Below, piece by piece: positions 42,149 to 51,419 of a stretch of DNA of 64,000 nt; position 1 is the stretch's first letter; each line of letters starts with the position of its first letter. The DNA comes from Gemmatimonadota bacterium. GTDB taxonomy: Bacteria; Gemmatimonadota; Gemmatimonadetes; Longimicrobiales; Gaopeijiaceae. Location: contig JAUIEJ010000002.1 of the NCBI GenBank assembly GCA_030428885.1, forward strand, positions 2,501 to 66,500. Direction: 5' to 3'. Under the pieces are notes generated by a model. That model did not search any database, was not told the origin of the DNA, and worked only from the letters and a program-made list of their open reading frames with translations. Position numbers and translations under genes: made by a program.

Positions 42149-42171
42149 CCGGGTCGGGGGTGAACGGAGCC

Positions 42172-42252
42172 GGGGCCCGCGAGGGTCCCCTGGAGACGGC
42201 CGACGCAACGTGTGGAAGCGCAGCGCGGCTCCAGGGGGCCCCCACGGGCCCC
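42172..42252 (-). terminator. Large 3'-end hairpin with the same core, after the sortilin-like gene
   Basis: Just downstream of the leftward gene that stops at 42280. GGGGCCCG (42172-42179) pairs with CGGGCCCC (42245-42252), and CCCCTGGAG (42187-42195) with CTCCAGGGG (42229-42237). In gene sense the loop reads CCGCGCTGCGCTTCCAC ... GGCCGT, the same core as at 41351-41437, while the stems differ with paired changes. Confidence 0.7.
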
Positions 42253-42279
42253 GGTGACGATCCCGGCCGGAAGCAGGGG

Positions 42280-45200
42280 TCAGGTGATCAGGTTCTCCGT
42301 CTGGATGGGATCCAGCCCGAGCTCGCGGAGCAGTTCGTTGAGCTGGGCCACGTCCTGCTGGATGATGATGGTGAGCAGCTCGAGCTGGGTGTCGAGCTCC
42401 CCGGTGAGCTTCTGGTACACGTCCATGGACTGGTCCGTGGGACGCGACTCGGCGCCTTCAACCACCCCGAGGAGGGCGGCGATCTTGTTGTTGAGCTTGA
42501 TGGGGAAGTTCAGGGGGTCCTGGTTCGACTGGTTCCGGACCTGGTACACCTCCTGCTCCACCGCCCCCAGCTTGGTCTCCACCTGGTCGCCCAGGCTCTG
42601 GAGTTCGGCGTTGCCCGACTCCTCCTGCCGGGCGTCGATCTGCTCCTTGATGCGCCGGATGCGGATGACGGCCTCGTTGGCCGCGCTCACCTGGTCCCGG
42701 ATCTGCATGGCGAAATCGAAGCGGGCCTGGAGGTCGGCCATGGTGACCCCTTCGGAGGCGGCCCGGGGGTTCATGCGGACCTCGAAGTCCTGCTCGTAGG
42801 CGGTGCCGTCCACCGTCATGCGCACCGTGTAGGTGCCCGGCAAAGCCGCCGGGCCCTGATTGCCCGCCGCCCAGAAGATCCGCCCCTCGAAGTCGGTGTA
42901 CCCCGGGTAGCGCATGTTCCAGGAGAAGCGGTTCGATCCGGCGCTGGTCGACGGGCGTCCGCCCCCGAATCCACCGAAGCCTCCGAAGCCGCCGCCACCC
43001 TGGCCGGCCTGATCTTCATCGCCGGCGGGGCGGCTCTCGAAGGTCTGGATCACGTCGCCGCCCGGACCCACGAACTCGAAGGTCACCTGATCGGCGTCGT
43101 CGGCCAGGTAGTAGAACATCTGGACGCTGTTGTCGAAGCCGCGGATCGGATCCACCGGGTCGAACAGCACGGCGTCGGCCTGGGCCATGTCCGGCGTGAT
43201 CTGGCGGAGCGGCAGCATGTCCTCCAGCACCCAGAACGACCGGCCGTGGGTGGACACCACCACGTCGTGGTCCTCCACCACCAGGTCCGAGATCTGGGCG
43301 TTGGGGAGGTTCAGCGTCAGGGGCTGCCAGTGGGCGCCGTCGTCCCAGGAGACGTACACCGTCTCCTCGGTGGCGGCGTAGAGCAGGCCGGGCCGCATGG
43401 GGTCTTCCCGGACGGCCCGGACGAAGTGATCGGACTCGATGCCCGTGACGATCTTGGTCCAGCTCTGCCCGTAGTTTTCGGTCTTCCAGATGTAGGGCGC
43501 CCGGTCGTCGTCCACGAGATACCGGATCCCCGAGACGTAGGCCTTGCCCGGGGTGGTGGGCGACGCCTCGATGGTGTTGATCCGAACGAAGTCCGGCGCA
43601 TCGGGCGGTGTGACGTTGGTCCAGGAGGGCTCACCGGCCGACGCGTTGCGGGTGACGTGGACGTATCCGTCGTCGGACCCGGCCCAGATCACCTCGGCGT
43701 CGTGGGGCGAGGGGGCGATGGCGAAGACGGTGGCGTAGGTCTCCACCCCCGTCTGGTCTCGGGTGATGGGTCCACCGCTGGGGCCCACCGTCATGGCATC
43801 GGCCCGGGTGAGGTCGGGGCTGATCTGCTCCCACGACTGACCCTCGTTGCGGGTCCGCCAGACCTTCTGGGTCCCGGTGAAGAGCAGGTTCGGGTCGTGG
43901 GGCGAGAAGACGATGGGGAACGTCCACTGGACCCGTTCCACCAGGTCCTCGGCCGATTGCCCCATGGGGTTCTCGGGCCAGACGTTGATGGCCCGGGTCA
44001 TCCCCGTCCCGTGGTCGTACCGGCTCAGGCTTCCGCCGTAGCAGCCCGCGTAGAAGATGTCGGTGTCCACCGGATGGGGGGCGATGTAGCCCGACTCACA
44101 CCCGCCCACCGAGTAGAGGAAGTCGGGACCGCCGGCATTCTGGGAGAGGTGGTTCCAGCCCCCCGAAGGAACGCAGGCCGTGGAGTTGTCCTGCTGGGCT
44201 CCACAGATGTGGTAGGGTTCGTGCGCCGTGGTGATCACCCGGTAGAACTGGGCGGTGCTGAAGTCCTGATCGGTCCAGGAATCCCCGCCGTTGACCGAGA
44301 CGTTGGCTCCGCCGTCGTTGGAGTTGATCATCCGGGAGTTGTCGCTGGGGGCGAGCCAGAGGTCGTGGTTGTCGCCGTGGGGCACCCGGTAGGACCGGGG
44401 GAACGACTCGCCACCGTCCCGGGACTGGTAGAACCCGGTGTTGAGCACGTACACCACGTCCCGCTCCTGGGGATCGGCGTAGATGCGGGTGTAGTAGAAG
44501 GCCCGCTGCCGAAGGCGCCGTTCGTCGTTGGTCTGCTCCCAGGTGTCGCCGCCGTCGTCGGACCGGAAGACCCCGCCCTCGTCGTGCTCCACGATGGCGT
44601 AGACCCGCTGGGCGTCCACCGGCGAGACGGCGATGCCGACCTTGCCGATCAAGCCGTCCTGGGGGAGTCCCGGGTTCCGTGTGATCTCGGACCAGGTCTC
44701 GCCTCCGTCGGTGGAGCGGAACAGCCCCGAGCCGGGGCCTCCGGAGCTCATGCCCCACGACTTCCGCCACGCCTCCCAGAGGCCGGCGTAGACGATGTCG
44801 GGATTGCCGGGGTGCACCGAGAGATCGACCCCACCGGTGCGGGCATCCCGGTACAGGACCTTGCGCCAGGTTTGTCCGCCGTCGGTGGTCTTGAAGATCC
44901 CCCGCTCTTCGTTCTCGGCGGAGTGTTTCCCGAAGCCGGCGGCCCACGCCGTGTTGCAGTCCGTGGGATGAACCCGGATCCGGGCGATGTTCTGGGTCTC
45001 GGCCAGGCCGATGTGTTCCCAGCTCTCACCGCCGTCGTCGCTGCGGTAGGCCCCGTCGCCTTGCATGATGTTGCCTCGGAGCTGGGTCTCCCCCGTTCCG
45101 ATGTACACCACGTCGGGATCGGCTTCGCACACCCCCACGGCACCCACCGACGCGCTGCCGATGAACCCGTCGGTGACGTTCTCCCAGTTCAGGCCCCCGT

Positions 45201-45438
45201 CGTCGGTCTTCCAGAGCCCTCCCCCAGCCGCTCCGAAGTAGTACTCGAAGGGGCGGGCATCGGACCCGGCCACCCCGGTGGAGCGGCCGCCCCGGGCCGG
45301 ACCCGGGTTGGACCAGCGAAGGGCGTCGTAGAGGGCTTCGTCGACCTGTTGCGCGGATGCGGAGGGCGGAGCGCCGACCGCGGCCAGGCCCAGGAAGGCC
45401 AGAACGGCGGTCCCGCGCCGCGTGGACCGTTGACTCAT
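42280..45438 (-). CDS. Secreted sortilin/BNR-type beta-propeller protein
   Basis: This is a 1052-residue protein. The ATG at 45438 (preceded by CAGGTGACATC) begins a signal peptide ending PPSASAQQ. The N-terminal two-thirds form BNR/VPS10-like propeller blades with many Asp-box variants: GLWKTDDGGLNWENV, GAYRSDDGGESWEHI, GIFKTTDGGQTWRKV, GLFRSTDGGETWSEI, GVFRSDDGGDTWEQT. The C-terminal 250 residues hold a beta domain and a helical coiled stretch (LQARFDFAMQIRDQVSAANE). It resembles the large secreted glycosyl-hydrolase-like proteins common in Gemmatimonadota; no sialidase active-site set could be assigned. Location is periplasm or surface. Confidence 0.85.
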   Translation of the reverse strand: MSQRSTRRGTAVLAFLGLAAVGAPPSASAQQVDEALYDALRWSNPGPARGGRSTGVAGSDARPFEYYFGAAGGGLWKTDDGGLNWENVTDGFIGSASVGAVGVCEADPDVVYIGTGETQLRGNIMQGDGAYRSDDGGESWEHIGLAETQNIARIRVHPTDCNTAWAAGFGKHSAENEERGIFKTTDGGQTWRKVLYRDARTGGVDLSVHPGNPDIVYAGLWEAWRKSWGMSSGGPGSGLFRSTDGGETWSEITRNPGLPQDGLIGKVGIAVSPVDAQRVYAIVEHDEGGVFRSDDGGDTWEQTNDERRLRQRAFYYTRIYADPQERDVVYVLNTGFYQSRDGGESFPRSYRVPHGDNHDLWLAPSDNSRMINSNDGGANVSVNGGDSWTDQDFSTAQFYRVITTAHEPYHICGAQQDNSTACVPSGGWNHLSQNAGGPDFLYSVGGCESGYIAPHPVDTDIFYAGCYGGSLSRYDHGTGMTRAINVWPENPMGQSAEDLVERVQWTFPIVFSPHDPNLLFTGTQKVWRTRNEGQSWEQISPDLTRADAMTVGPSGGPITRDQTGVETYATVFAIAPSPHDAEVIWAGSDDGYVHVTRNASAGEPSWTNVTPPDAPDFVRINTIEASPTTPGKAYVSGIRYLVDDDRAPYIWKTENYGQSWTKIVTGIESDHFVRAVREDPMRPGLLYAATEETVYVSWDDGAHWQPLTLNLPNAQISDLVVEDHDVVVSTHGRSFWVLEDMLPLRQITPDMAQADAVLFDPVDPIRGFDNSVQMFYYLADDADQVTFEFVGPGGDVIQTFESRPAGDEDQAGQGGGGFGGFGGFGGGRPSTSAGSNRFSWNMRYPGYTDFEGRIFWAAGNQGPAALPGTYTVRMTVDGTAYEQDFEVRMNPRAASEGVTMADLQARFDFAMQIRDQVSAANEAVIRIRRIKEQIDARQEESGNAELQSLGDQVETKLGAVEQEVYQVRNQSNQDPLNFPIKLNNKIAALLGVVEGAESRPTDQSMDVYQKLTGELDTQLELLTIIIQQDVAQLNELLRELGLDPIQTENLIT

Positions 45439-45512
45439 GATGTCACCTGTGATGGGGTGGTTCGGTGTGGTGGGGCGAGGGTACGAAGCCGCCGGGGAGG
45501 GCGCAACCGGGG

Positions 45513-46016
45513 TCAGCGCCCTCCCAGGGGCAGTCGGATCCGGAAGACGTCGGTGCCGGGACCGACCCGCTGGGCCGGGTCTCCGCCGTCGCCGGGCCCG
45601 TCTCCGTCGTTGCCCCCCACCACCGAGGTGATGCCGAAGGCCACCAGGGCGGTGCCCGCGATGATTCCGGCGGTGAGGAGGGCGGTCCGGCTCGGCGAGA
45701 AGGCCCGCTCGTCGAGGGCGATGAGGTCGTCGTAGGCGATGCGGACCGTGTCCACCAGGAGCATCTCCTGCATGAACCCGGCTTGCTGACGGTTCCGGGT
45801 CTCGATCCGGACCGAGTCTCCGGACGACAGCACCACCGTCCCCTCCAGGACCGCGCTGCCCTCCGGGCCCCGCCCCTGGGCCGCCGACCGTACCGGAATC
45901 ACGGCCCGCACCACCGAGCCGCGCACGGGCTCGCGGATGGGCGTATAGGAATAGCAGGCCGCCGTGGACAGGAGGCACGCGAGGGCCACCCACCGACCGA
46001 AGAGAGAGCGGCGCAT
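45513..46016 (-). CDS. Predicted lipoprotein with C-terminal membrane segment
   Basis: This is a 167-residue protein. The ATG at 46016 shares one base with the previous stop (TGATG). The lipoprotein signal ends LLSTAACYSY. A beta-rich middle (SAVLEGTVVLSSGDSVRIET) and one hydrophobic helix (ALLTAGIIAGTALVAFGITS) follow, then a Gly/Asp-rich linker and a short beta tail. No family is recognised. It is co-transcribed with the lipoprotein upstream and probably with susCD. Confidence 0.7.
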   Translation of the reverse strand: MRRSLFGRWVALACLLSTAACYSYTPIREPVRGSVVRAVIPVRSAAQGRGPEGSAVLEGTVVLSSGDSVRIETRNRQQAGFMQEMLLVDTVRIAYDDLIALDERAFSPSRTALLTAGIIAGTALVAFGITSVVGGNDGDGPGDGGDPAQRVGPGTDVFRIRLPLGGR

Positions 46017-46450
46017 CAGATCACCTCGATGACCCGGGTGGTGGGCTCGTTGAACAGGTAGATGTAGCGGAAGGGGCTGGCGGCGAAGACGTCGCCCTCC
46101 TCGTTGAAGATTCCCCGGTCGTCGATGTCGACGCGGATCCGGACCATGGCCTGGGCCGCGCCCTGGGGAGCGAGCTCGAAGAAGAGGCGGCGGGACACCT
46201 CGATGTCCACCACCGTGTCGATGGGCAGGGTCCGGGTGATGGTGTCGCTCTCGAAGATGCTGACCTGGGTGACGCCGGCTTCCGTGACACCGGCCACGAA
46301 CTGCGACGAAAAGATCACCGTGGCTTCCTGACCCGCGGTCCCGGTGATCCGCACCCGGGCCTGGCGGGGCGTCTTGTCTTCGAAGGCATCGCACGCCGCC
46401 AGTCCGAGGAAGGCGGCCAGAAGAAGAGGGGCGAACGAACGTGGGGTCAT
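46016..46450 (-). CDS. Predicted lipoprotein, function unknown
   Basis: This 144-residue protein has a lipoprotein signal MTPRSFAPLLLAAFLGLAAC. The mature domain is beta-rich (RVRITGTAGQEATVIFSSQF, TITRTLPIDTVVDIEVSRRL, MVRIRVDIDDRGIFNEEGD), like a small immunoglobulin-type domain. It lies 90 bp downstream of susD behind a strong hairpin, so it may have reduced read-through expression or its own promoter. Confidence 0.72.
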   Translation of the reverse strand: MTPRSFAPLLLAAFLGLAACDAFEDKTPRQARVRITGTAGQEATVIFSSQFVAGVTEAGVTQVSIFESDTITRTLPIDTVVDIEVSRRLFFELAPQGAAQAMVRIRVDIDDRGIFNEEGDVFAASPFRYIYLFNEPTTRVIEVI

Positions 46451-46481
46451 TGCGGATTCCTGTGCCGGGGCCCGGAACGGC

Positions 46482-46515
46482 GGCGCACCCGCACCTGGGG
46501 TGGTGCGGGTGCGCC
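46482..46515 (-). terminator. Strong hairpin downstream of susD
   Basis: GGCGCACCCGCACC and GGTGCGGGTGCGCC form a perfect 14-bp stem around a 6-base loop, 26 bases after the susD stop. No T tract follows, so it may end or attenuate the susCD transcript. Confidence 0.65.
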
Positions 46516-46540
46516 GGGTTCCGTCATCGGACCGCGTGGA

Positions 46541-47884
46541 TCAGCCCGAGCAGCTGCCGTTCAGATAGCAGTTCGCCCGGATCTCGATGATGGTGATGGG
46601 CAGGAGCGTACCCGGCGACGACACGATGTCGGAGCCTCCCTGCCACAATCCGTCGGTGAGGCCGAACCGGTACATGTCCATCAGCCGGAGCCCCATGAGG
46701 AAGGTGTTCACACGCCGGGTGTGCATGAGCATGTCCATGTTCGAGATCTGACCACTGAAGTCGGTCAGTCCGTCCATGGCCCGGATGTGGTTGATGTGGG
46801 TGGTGAAGCCACCCGTATCGCCACCCGCCAGCGCATCCTCCGCGAGGATCAGGTGCATCATGCGGGCGTCCACCAGGCTCAGCGGAGCGAATCCGTTGCC
46901 CGTGTTGGTGAACTCACCACCCTTGAACTCGTTCAGCTTGGTGGTGATCACGGGATCCGGCACGCCGTCGACGGGATCCATCAACGCCACGCCGACGATG
47001 TCGAAGGGCCGGTCGGACGACGCGGCCTCGGCGACGGACGGATCGAAGGCGTTCTCCTGCCGCGAATTCACGTTGCCCGCGAACCCGTTGCTGATGGTGG
47101 CCGAGGAGTACTCCAGATCCCAGCTCCAGTCCACCGTGGTGCCCACCCGGGACACCACCGAGGCGGCATCGGCCGCAGCACCCGACGCCGAAACCAGCGG
47201 AGCCGAGGTGTTGGGCGAGGGCTTGATCTTGCCCCAGAGCGCCTTGGAGAACTTCGCCCGAGCCCGAATGGCCAGCGCACGGGTCTCGAGCTCGCTGTTG
47301 CCCACGGACGCGGCGATGGAGACGGCCTCGTCCAGTCGGCTGATGGCCTCGTCGAAGACCATGCTCATGTTCGTCGGGCCCACCGGCGGCGCTTCGGTGG
47401 TCTTGTCGGAGAACGCGAAGTCCTCCTGGACCTCACCGATGATCATGTAGATCACGCCGGCGTAGAGGTTGGCCCGGGCGAGATCGGTCCGCATGTCGTT
47501 GGACGGATCGTTCGCCACGTGGTTCTCCAGGATGCCGATGGATCGGTCGGCCATCCAGCGGGCCTCTCCCAGGCTCGGGAAGGCCGCATCGGTGAACTCG
47601 TTGAATTCGTTCCCGATGAAGCCCTGATCCAGTTCGTACCAGGCATCCCGGGAACCGATCCAGTACAACTCGTCGGTCGCGACGAGGTACGGCTCCCACA
47701 TGCTGGAGATGGCACCGGACACCAGGGACAGGGTCCCGTTCACCACGGCCGAGGCCGCGGCGGGGTTTTCGATGCTCTCTTCCACCAGATTGTTCGGGTT
47801 CTCCACGTCCAGGATGTCGCACGCCCCGAGGACGGCGATTCCGGCGACGGCGACGGAGGCCCGAGCGAGTGCACGAATACGCAT
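46541..47884 (-). CDS. SusD/RagB-family nutrient-binding outer-membrane lipoprotein
   Basis: This is a 447-residue protein. The ATG at 47884 has GAGGAGG six bases upstream; the longer frame is shadow. The lipoprotein signal ends AVLGACDILDVENPNNLVEE, the N-terminus usual for SusD. TPR-like helices follow (LARANLYAGVIYMIIGEVQE, ETRALAIRARAKFSKALWGK), and conserved pieces ARMMHLILAEDALAGGD and RRVNTFLMGLRLMDMYRFGL. It caps the SusC barrel and catches glycans or peptides; the ligand is not predictable. It lies 11 bp after susC. Confidence 0.93.
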   Translation of the reverse strand: MRIRALARASVAVAGIAVLGACDILDVENPNNLVEESIENPAAASAVVNGTLSLVSGAISSMWEPYLVATDELYWIGSRDAWYELDQGFIGNEFNEFTDAAFPSLGEARWMADRSIGILENHVANDPSNDMRTDLARANLYAGVIYMIIGEVQEDFAFSDKTTEAPPVGPTNMSMVFDEAISRLDEAVSIAASVGNSELETRALAIRARAKFSKALWGKIKPSPNTSAPLVSASGAAADAASVVSRVGTTVDWSWDLEYSSATISNGFAGNVNSRQENAFDPSVAEAASSDRPFDIVGVALMDPVDGVPDPVITTKLNEFKGGEFTNTGNGFAPLSLVDARMMHLILAEDALAGGDTGGFTTHINHIRAMDGLTDFSGQISNMDMLMHTRRVNTFLMGLRLMDMYRFGLTDGLWQGGSDIVSSPGTLLPITIIEIRANCYLNGSCSG

Positions 47885-47895
47885 CGTCGTCCTCC

Positions 47896-50800
47896 TCAGA
47901 ACGTCACGCGGGTGGAGAAGGTGATCCGCCGGGGAATGGGCACACCCCATCCCTCGGTGGAGTCGAGGAAGTTGCAGTCCAGACCGCCGTTGCAGCGTCC
48001 GAGGACGTTGCCTTCGGGGTCCATGCCCGGATAGGCGCCGTTGACCCAGGTGGCGAGGTTCCGCGCACCCAGGGTCAGGGTGGCCGTGCCCAGGCCCCAC
48101 TGCTCCACGAAGCTGCTGGGCACCCGGTAGCTGAGGGAGATCTCCCGCAGCTTCACGAAGTCGGCCGGGTTCACGCCGTTCAGGCCCGACATGGGCGACA
48201 GGCCCTCCACGGTCCGGGCCCACTCCACGGCGGCATCGAGACGCTGCTCGGCCGTCGAGGCGGGGTTCTGCATGATGGCGTTGAGACGGGCGGCATCGGG
48301 CGTGTTGCGCCCGATGAGGGGGTGGGCCCGACGGAACATGCCCGACAGGTCCTGCACGTAGTAGTTGCCCGCCTTGTACTCGAAGAGGGTGTTGAGCGTC
48401 CAGGCCGCGCCGATGTTGGCGTCGAAGCCGAACGATCCCTGGAAGTCAGGAGCCGGCTTTCCGAGGTTGGTCAGGAGCAGACCCTCACCACAGTTGTTCG
48501 ACGACAGGGCCCCGTTGGGCGTCCCGAAGTCGCTGTTGCCGATGGCCAGCGGCTTGAAGGAGCTCGGGTCCCGCGGCTCGCTGAAGTACGCCAGGGCGGC
48601 GTCGCGGGTCGGCTCCACGCACGAACCGTCGAGGTTCAGCGGAATGTCGACGTCGGCCACTTCGGCCCCGAAGAAGGCGCCGGGGGCGTACCCTTCCACG
48701 AGGTAGTTGGTGTAGCGGGGGTAGGATCCACCGGTCTTCAGGGGCGGCGCGCCGCCCAGGTCGGTGATCTCCTCCTTCAGGTACGCCGTGTTGGCGAAGA
48801 CGTTGAGGGAGAAGTTGGAGCTCTGGATCGCCGAACCCCGGATGGCCACCTCGACACCGCTGGCCACCATCTCACCGATGTTGTCGAGCTGGGTGGAGGT
48901 GAAGCCGCCGGTGACCGGGAACTGCCGGGCCACCAGGGCGTCGGCCACCGTCCGATCCCAGTAGGTCACTTCGACGCTGGCCCGGTCGTTGAACAGACCG
49001 AGCTCGGCCCCGATCTCCCACTCGGTGGAGACCTCGGGCTTCAGGGCGTCGTTGCCCAGGTTGGAGGGCTGGACCCCGGGACCCTCGGACGAGGGGAGGG
49101 GCGAATAGGTGGTGAACTTGTCGAAGGCGCCGGGCTGAAGGCCCGACTGCCCCAGGGCGGCCCGGACCCGGAAGGTGGAGAACGTCTCGTTCTCCCAGCC
49201 GAGGCCCTGGCTCGGCACCAGCGAGATGGAGGCCTTCGGGTAGGACGCCGTCTCGAAGTCTTCACCGAAGGCGGAGTTGGCGTCCCACCGGTTGCCCACG
49301 GTGAAGAACACCCAGTCCCGCCACCCCAACTGGCTCTGGAGGTACCCACCGATCTGGGCGTTCCGGAGCCACGACTCGAAGGCGTACTGGTTGTCGATGG
49401 CGCTGACCACCTCGAGGCCCGGCCCCGGGAAGTCCTGACCGCCACCACCCGCCGACTCGGACTGACGGACGAAGCCCTGTCCGCCGAAGAGCAGCACGTT
49501 CTCGAACTCGCCGAAGCGGCTCGTCCAGGTACCCTTCAGGTCGGCGGTGAGGTCGCGGGAGCGACGCTCGGTGGCCTGCCGGTTTCCGTCGGGCGTGGAG
49601 CCCGAGTAGTCGTCGACGTTCCAGCGGTAGGGCCGGAAGTTGACCACGTCGTCGGAGGTGAAGTCGAAGCCGAACGTCCCGTCGAGGCGGAAGTCGTCGG
49701 TGGGCGTGAAGCCCGCCGTGACGCTACCGGCCACGTGGGTCGAATTGGCCTGATTGATCTGGTACATGTTCTCGCGCAGGGTCGCGAAGGCCGGCTGACC
49801 GAAATAGTTGCCGTCTTCGGCCAGGCGAAGCTGCGACATGAGCGCCGAGGAGAACACGCCGTAGATGTTGTTGGAGTTGTCCGGCGTTTCCTGGTTCGTC
49901 TGCGCGTAGAGGGCGCTGACGCCGATCCGGAACTTCCCGCTGGGAATCAGCGTGAAGTTGGTCGTGGCCTGGAACCGCTCGTTGATGTCGTTGGAGGGAT
50001 CGAGCCCCGGCGCCGCGTCGAAGTTCTTCGGCGCATCGTAGGGTCCATCCTCGTTCTGGTAGCGGCCGGACACGAAGTACTGGAAGCCTTCCGAGCCTCC
50101 CTGGACCGACGCCGAGTAGGACTGGGCGAAGCCCGTGCTGAACAGCGTGGGCAGGAGATCCTGCTCGAACGGCTCGTAGGGCTGAACGCTCACGCCGAAG
50201 CGCTGCTGGATCTGAGCCACGTCGTCGGCGTCCCGGGCGAAGTCGGCCAGGGGATCCATGCGGCCCGAGGGCACGGTGACCCCGGTGAACTCGGTCTGGA
50301 CCGAGAACCGCGGCGCGCCGGCCCTACCCTTCTTGGTGAAGATCTGGATCACGCCGTTGGATGCCTCGGTGCCGTACAGGGTGGCCGCGGCGGCGCCCTT
50401 CAGGATCTCCACCCGCTCGATGGCGTCGGGGGGAATGTCGTCGAGACGGGAGGGATTGCCCTGACCGCCTGCGCCCACGCCCACGGCGGACCGGTCCACC
50501 CGGATCCCGTCGACGTAGATGATGGGCTCGTTGAGCTGCGAGAGGCTCGACGATCCGCGGATGCGGATCCGGGCCCCTTCGCCGGTGGCCCCGGACGACG
50601 GCAACGCCACCACGCCCGGCTCACGACCCGCCAGGAGCTGGGAGAAGTCGTTGACCGGAGCGTTCTCAAGCGACGTGGGGTCGATGGTGGCGATGGAGTT
50701 GCCGAGCTTCCGGCGCTCCGTGGCCACGCCCGCCCCGGTGACCACGATCTGGTCCAGGGCGATGGCGGTCTGCTCCAGGGTGAAGTCGGCGACCACCGCT

Positions 50801-51114
50801 TCACCCTCGGTGACCGTGACGGTCTGGGTGGACGAGCGGCGACCCACGAGCTCGGCGACGAGCGTGATCTCGCCCACGGGCACGTTCAGGAGAACGTAAC
50901 GGCCGTTGGCCTGCGTGAGTGTACCTACGCCGGTTCCGGCGACGTAGACCTGCGCGGCCTCCAGCGGCTGCAGCGATCCGGCATCTCGGACCGTTCCCAC
51001 GACCTGTCCTGTCTGGGCCGAAACGGGAAGCGCCGCCAGGACCGTGACGAGACCGACCCCGAACACCCGGGTCGCACATCTCGCCAGGAACGAGGGAGTA
51101 GATGAACGCATCAT
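47896..51114 (-). CDS. SusC/RagA-family TonB-dependent transporter
   Basis: This is a 1072-residue protein. The ATG at 51114 follows GAGGAAGGGT. A signal peptide ends LPVSAQT; a carboxypeptidase-regulatory-like domain follows (GTVRDAGSLQPLEAAQVYVA), then a TonB-box-like LDQIVVTGAG, the plug (NDFSQLLAGREPGVVALPSS; IRIRGSSSLSQLNEPIIYVD) and a 22-stranded barrel to LTLGARNLATWVNG and a C-terminal RRITFSTRVTF. It imports oligomeric nutrients with TonB energy, as a pair with the SusD lipoprotein. Confidence 0.95.
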   Translation of the reverse strand: MMRSSTPSFLARCATRVFGVGLVTVLAALPVSAQTGQVVGTVRDAGSLQPLEAAQVYVAGTGVGTLTQANGRYVLLNVPVGEITLVAELVGRRSSTQTVTVTEGEAVVADFTLEQTAIALDQIVVTGAGVATERRKLGNSIATIDPTSLENAPVNDFSQLLAGREPGVVALPSSGATGEGARIRIRGSSSLSQLNEPIIYVDGIRVDRSAVGVGAGGQGNPSRLDDIPPDAIERVEILKGAAAATLYGTEASNGVIQIFTKKGRAGAPRFSVQTEFTGVTVPSGRMDPLADFARDADDVAQIQQRFGVSVQPYEPFEQDLLPTLFSTGFAQSYSASVQGGSEGFQYFVSGRYQNEDGPYDAPKNFDAAPGLDPSNDINERFQATTNFTLIPSGKFRIGVSALYAQTNQETPDNSNNIYGVFSSALMSQLRLAEDGNYFGQPAFATLRENMYQINQANSTHVAGSVTAGFTPTDDFRLDGTFGFDFTSDDVVNFRPYRWNVDDYSGSTPDGNRQATERRSRDLTADLKGTWTSRFGEFENVLLFGGQGFVRQSESAGGGGQDFPGPGLEVVSAIDNQYAFESWLRNAQIGGYLQSQLGWRDWVFFTVGNRWDANSAFGEDFETASYPKASISLVPSQGLGWENETFSTFRVRAALGQSGLQPGAFDKFTTYSPLPSSEGPGVQPSNLGNDALKPEVSTEWEIGAELGLFNDRASVEVTYWDRTVADALVARQFPVTGGFTSTQLDNIGEMVASGVEVAIRGSAIQSSNFSLNVFANTAYLKEEITDLGGAPPLKTGGSYPRYTNYLVEGYAPGAFFGAEVADVDIPLNLDGSCVEPTRDAALAYFSEPRDPSSFKPLAIGNSDFGTPNGALSSNNCGEGLLLTNLGKPAPDFQGSFGFDANIGAAWTLNTLFEYKAGNYYVQDLSGMFRRAHPLIGRNTPDAARLNAIMQNPASTAEQRLDAAVEWARTVEGLSPMSGLNGVNPADFVKLREISLSYRVPSSFVEQWGLGTATLTLGARNLATWVNGAYPGMDPEGNVLGRCNGGLDCNFLDSTEGWGVPIPRRITFSTRVTF

Positions 51115-51331
51115 ACCCTTCCTCTGGCTTTGGGGGGTTGGTGAATGGCCCCTCTCCGGGGCCCCGATCAGGAGCCCTCCGGCTCCCTAAAACCCGTTGT
51201 TCCCGCTCCACCCGACCGCCCCGCACATCACCCAACCCCAAATGGCCCCGTGAGGGGCGAGGGAGGGTCGCCCGGATTTCGGGGGACCCGATCACCGTGA
51301 CCGAATCGTTCCCGAATTCCGGGGTGGGGCG

Positions 51332-51360
51332 ACCTTACATCCCCCTTACAGCACTGTCAA
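51332..51360 (-). promoter_or_regulatory. Putative sigma-70-type promoter for susC/susD
   Basis: On the reverse strand a perfect TTGACA (51360-51355) is followed 17 bases later by TAAGGT (51337-51332), a weak -10. It would give a leader of about 200 bases before the susC ATG. The rest of the 305-base intergenic stretch 51115-51419 is GC-rich, with no other clear signal or gene. Confidence 0.5.
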
Positions 51361-51419
51361 GCAACACGTTCTGGCCCGTCATTACGCACCGTACGGTGCT
51401 TGTGGGAGTGGACGTCCCG

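Larger units (their letters stand above)
41438..42171. other. Non-coding repeat region between two 3' hairpins
   Basis: This stretch holds tandem and degenerate copies of the 180-bp hairpin repeat (listed separately) and GC-rich sequence with none of the usual start signals. Long frames are open in four or more reading frames because the repeats lack stops. Their translations are repetitive (for example GAPERPQSST on the reverse strand) and look like read-through of the repeat, not proteins. I see no gene. Confidence 0.7.

Noticed and set aside
41043-42245. A 400-residue reverse-strand frame with repeated GAPERPQSS-like blocks, resembling a repeat protein
   Set aside because: It overlaps the end of the aldehyde dehydrogenase and runs through the non-coding hairpin repeats, which are open in several frames; it has no start signal.
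42160-45735. A 1191-residue forward frame opposite the sortilin-like gene
   Set aside because: Antisense shadow of a protein with clear repeats on the reverse strand.
47869-51105. A 1078-residue forward frame opposite susC
   Set aside because: Antisense shadow; SusC signatures are clear on the reverse strand.
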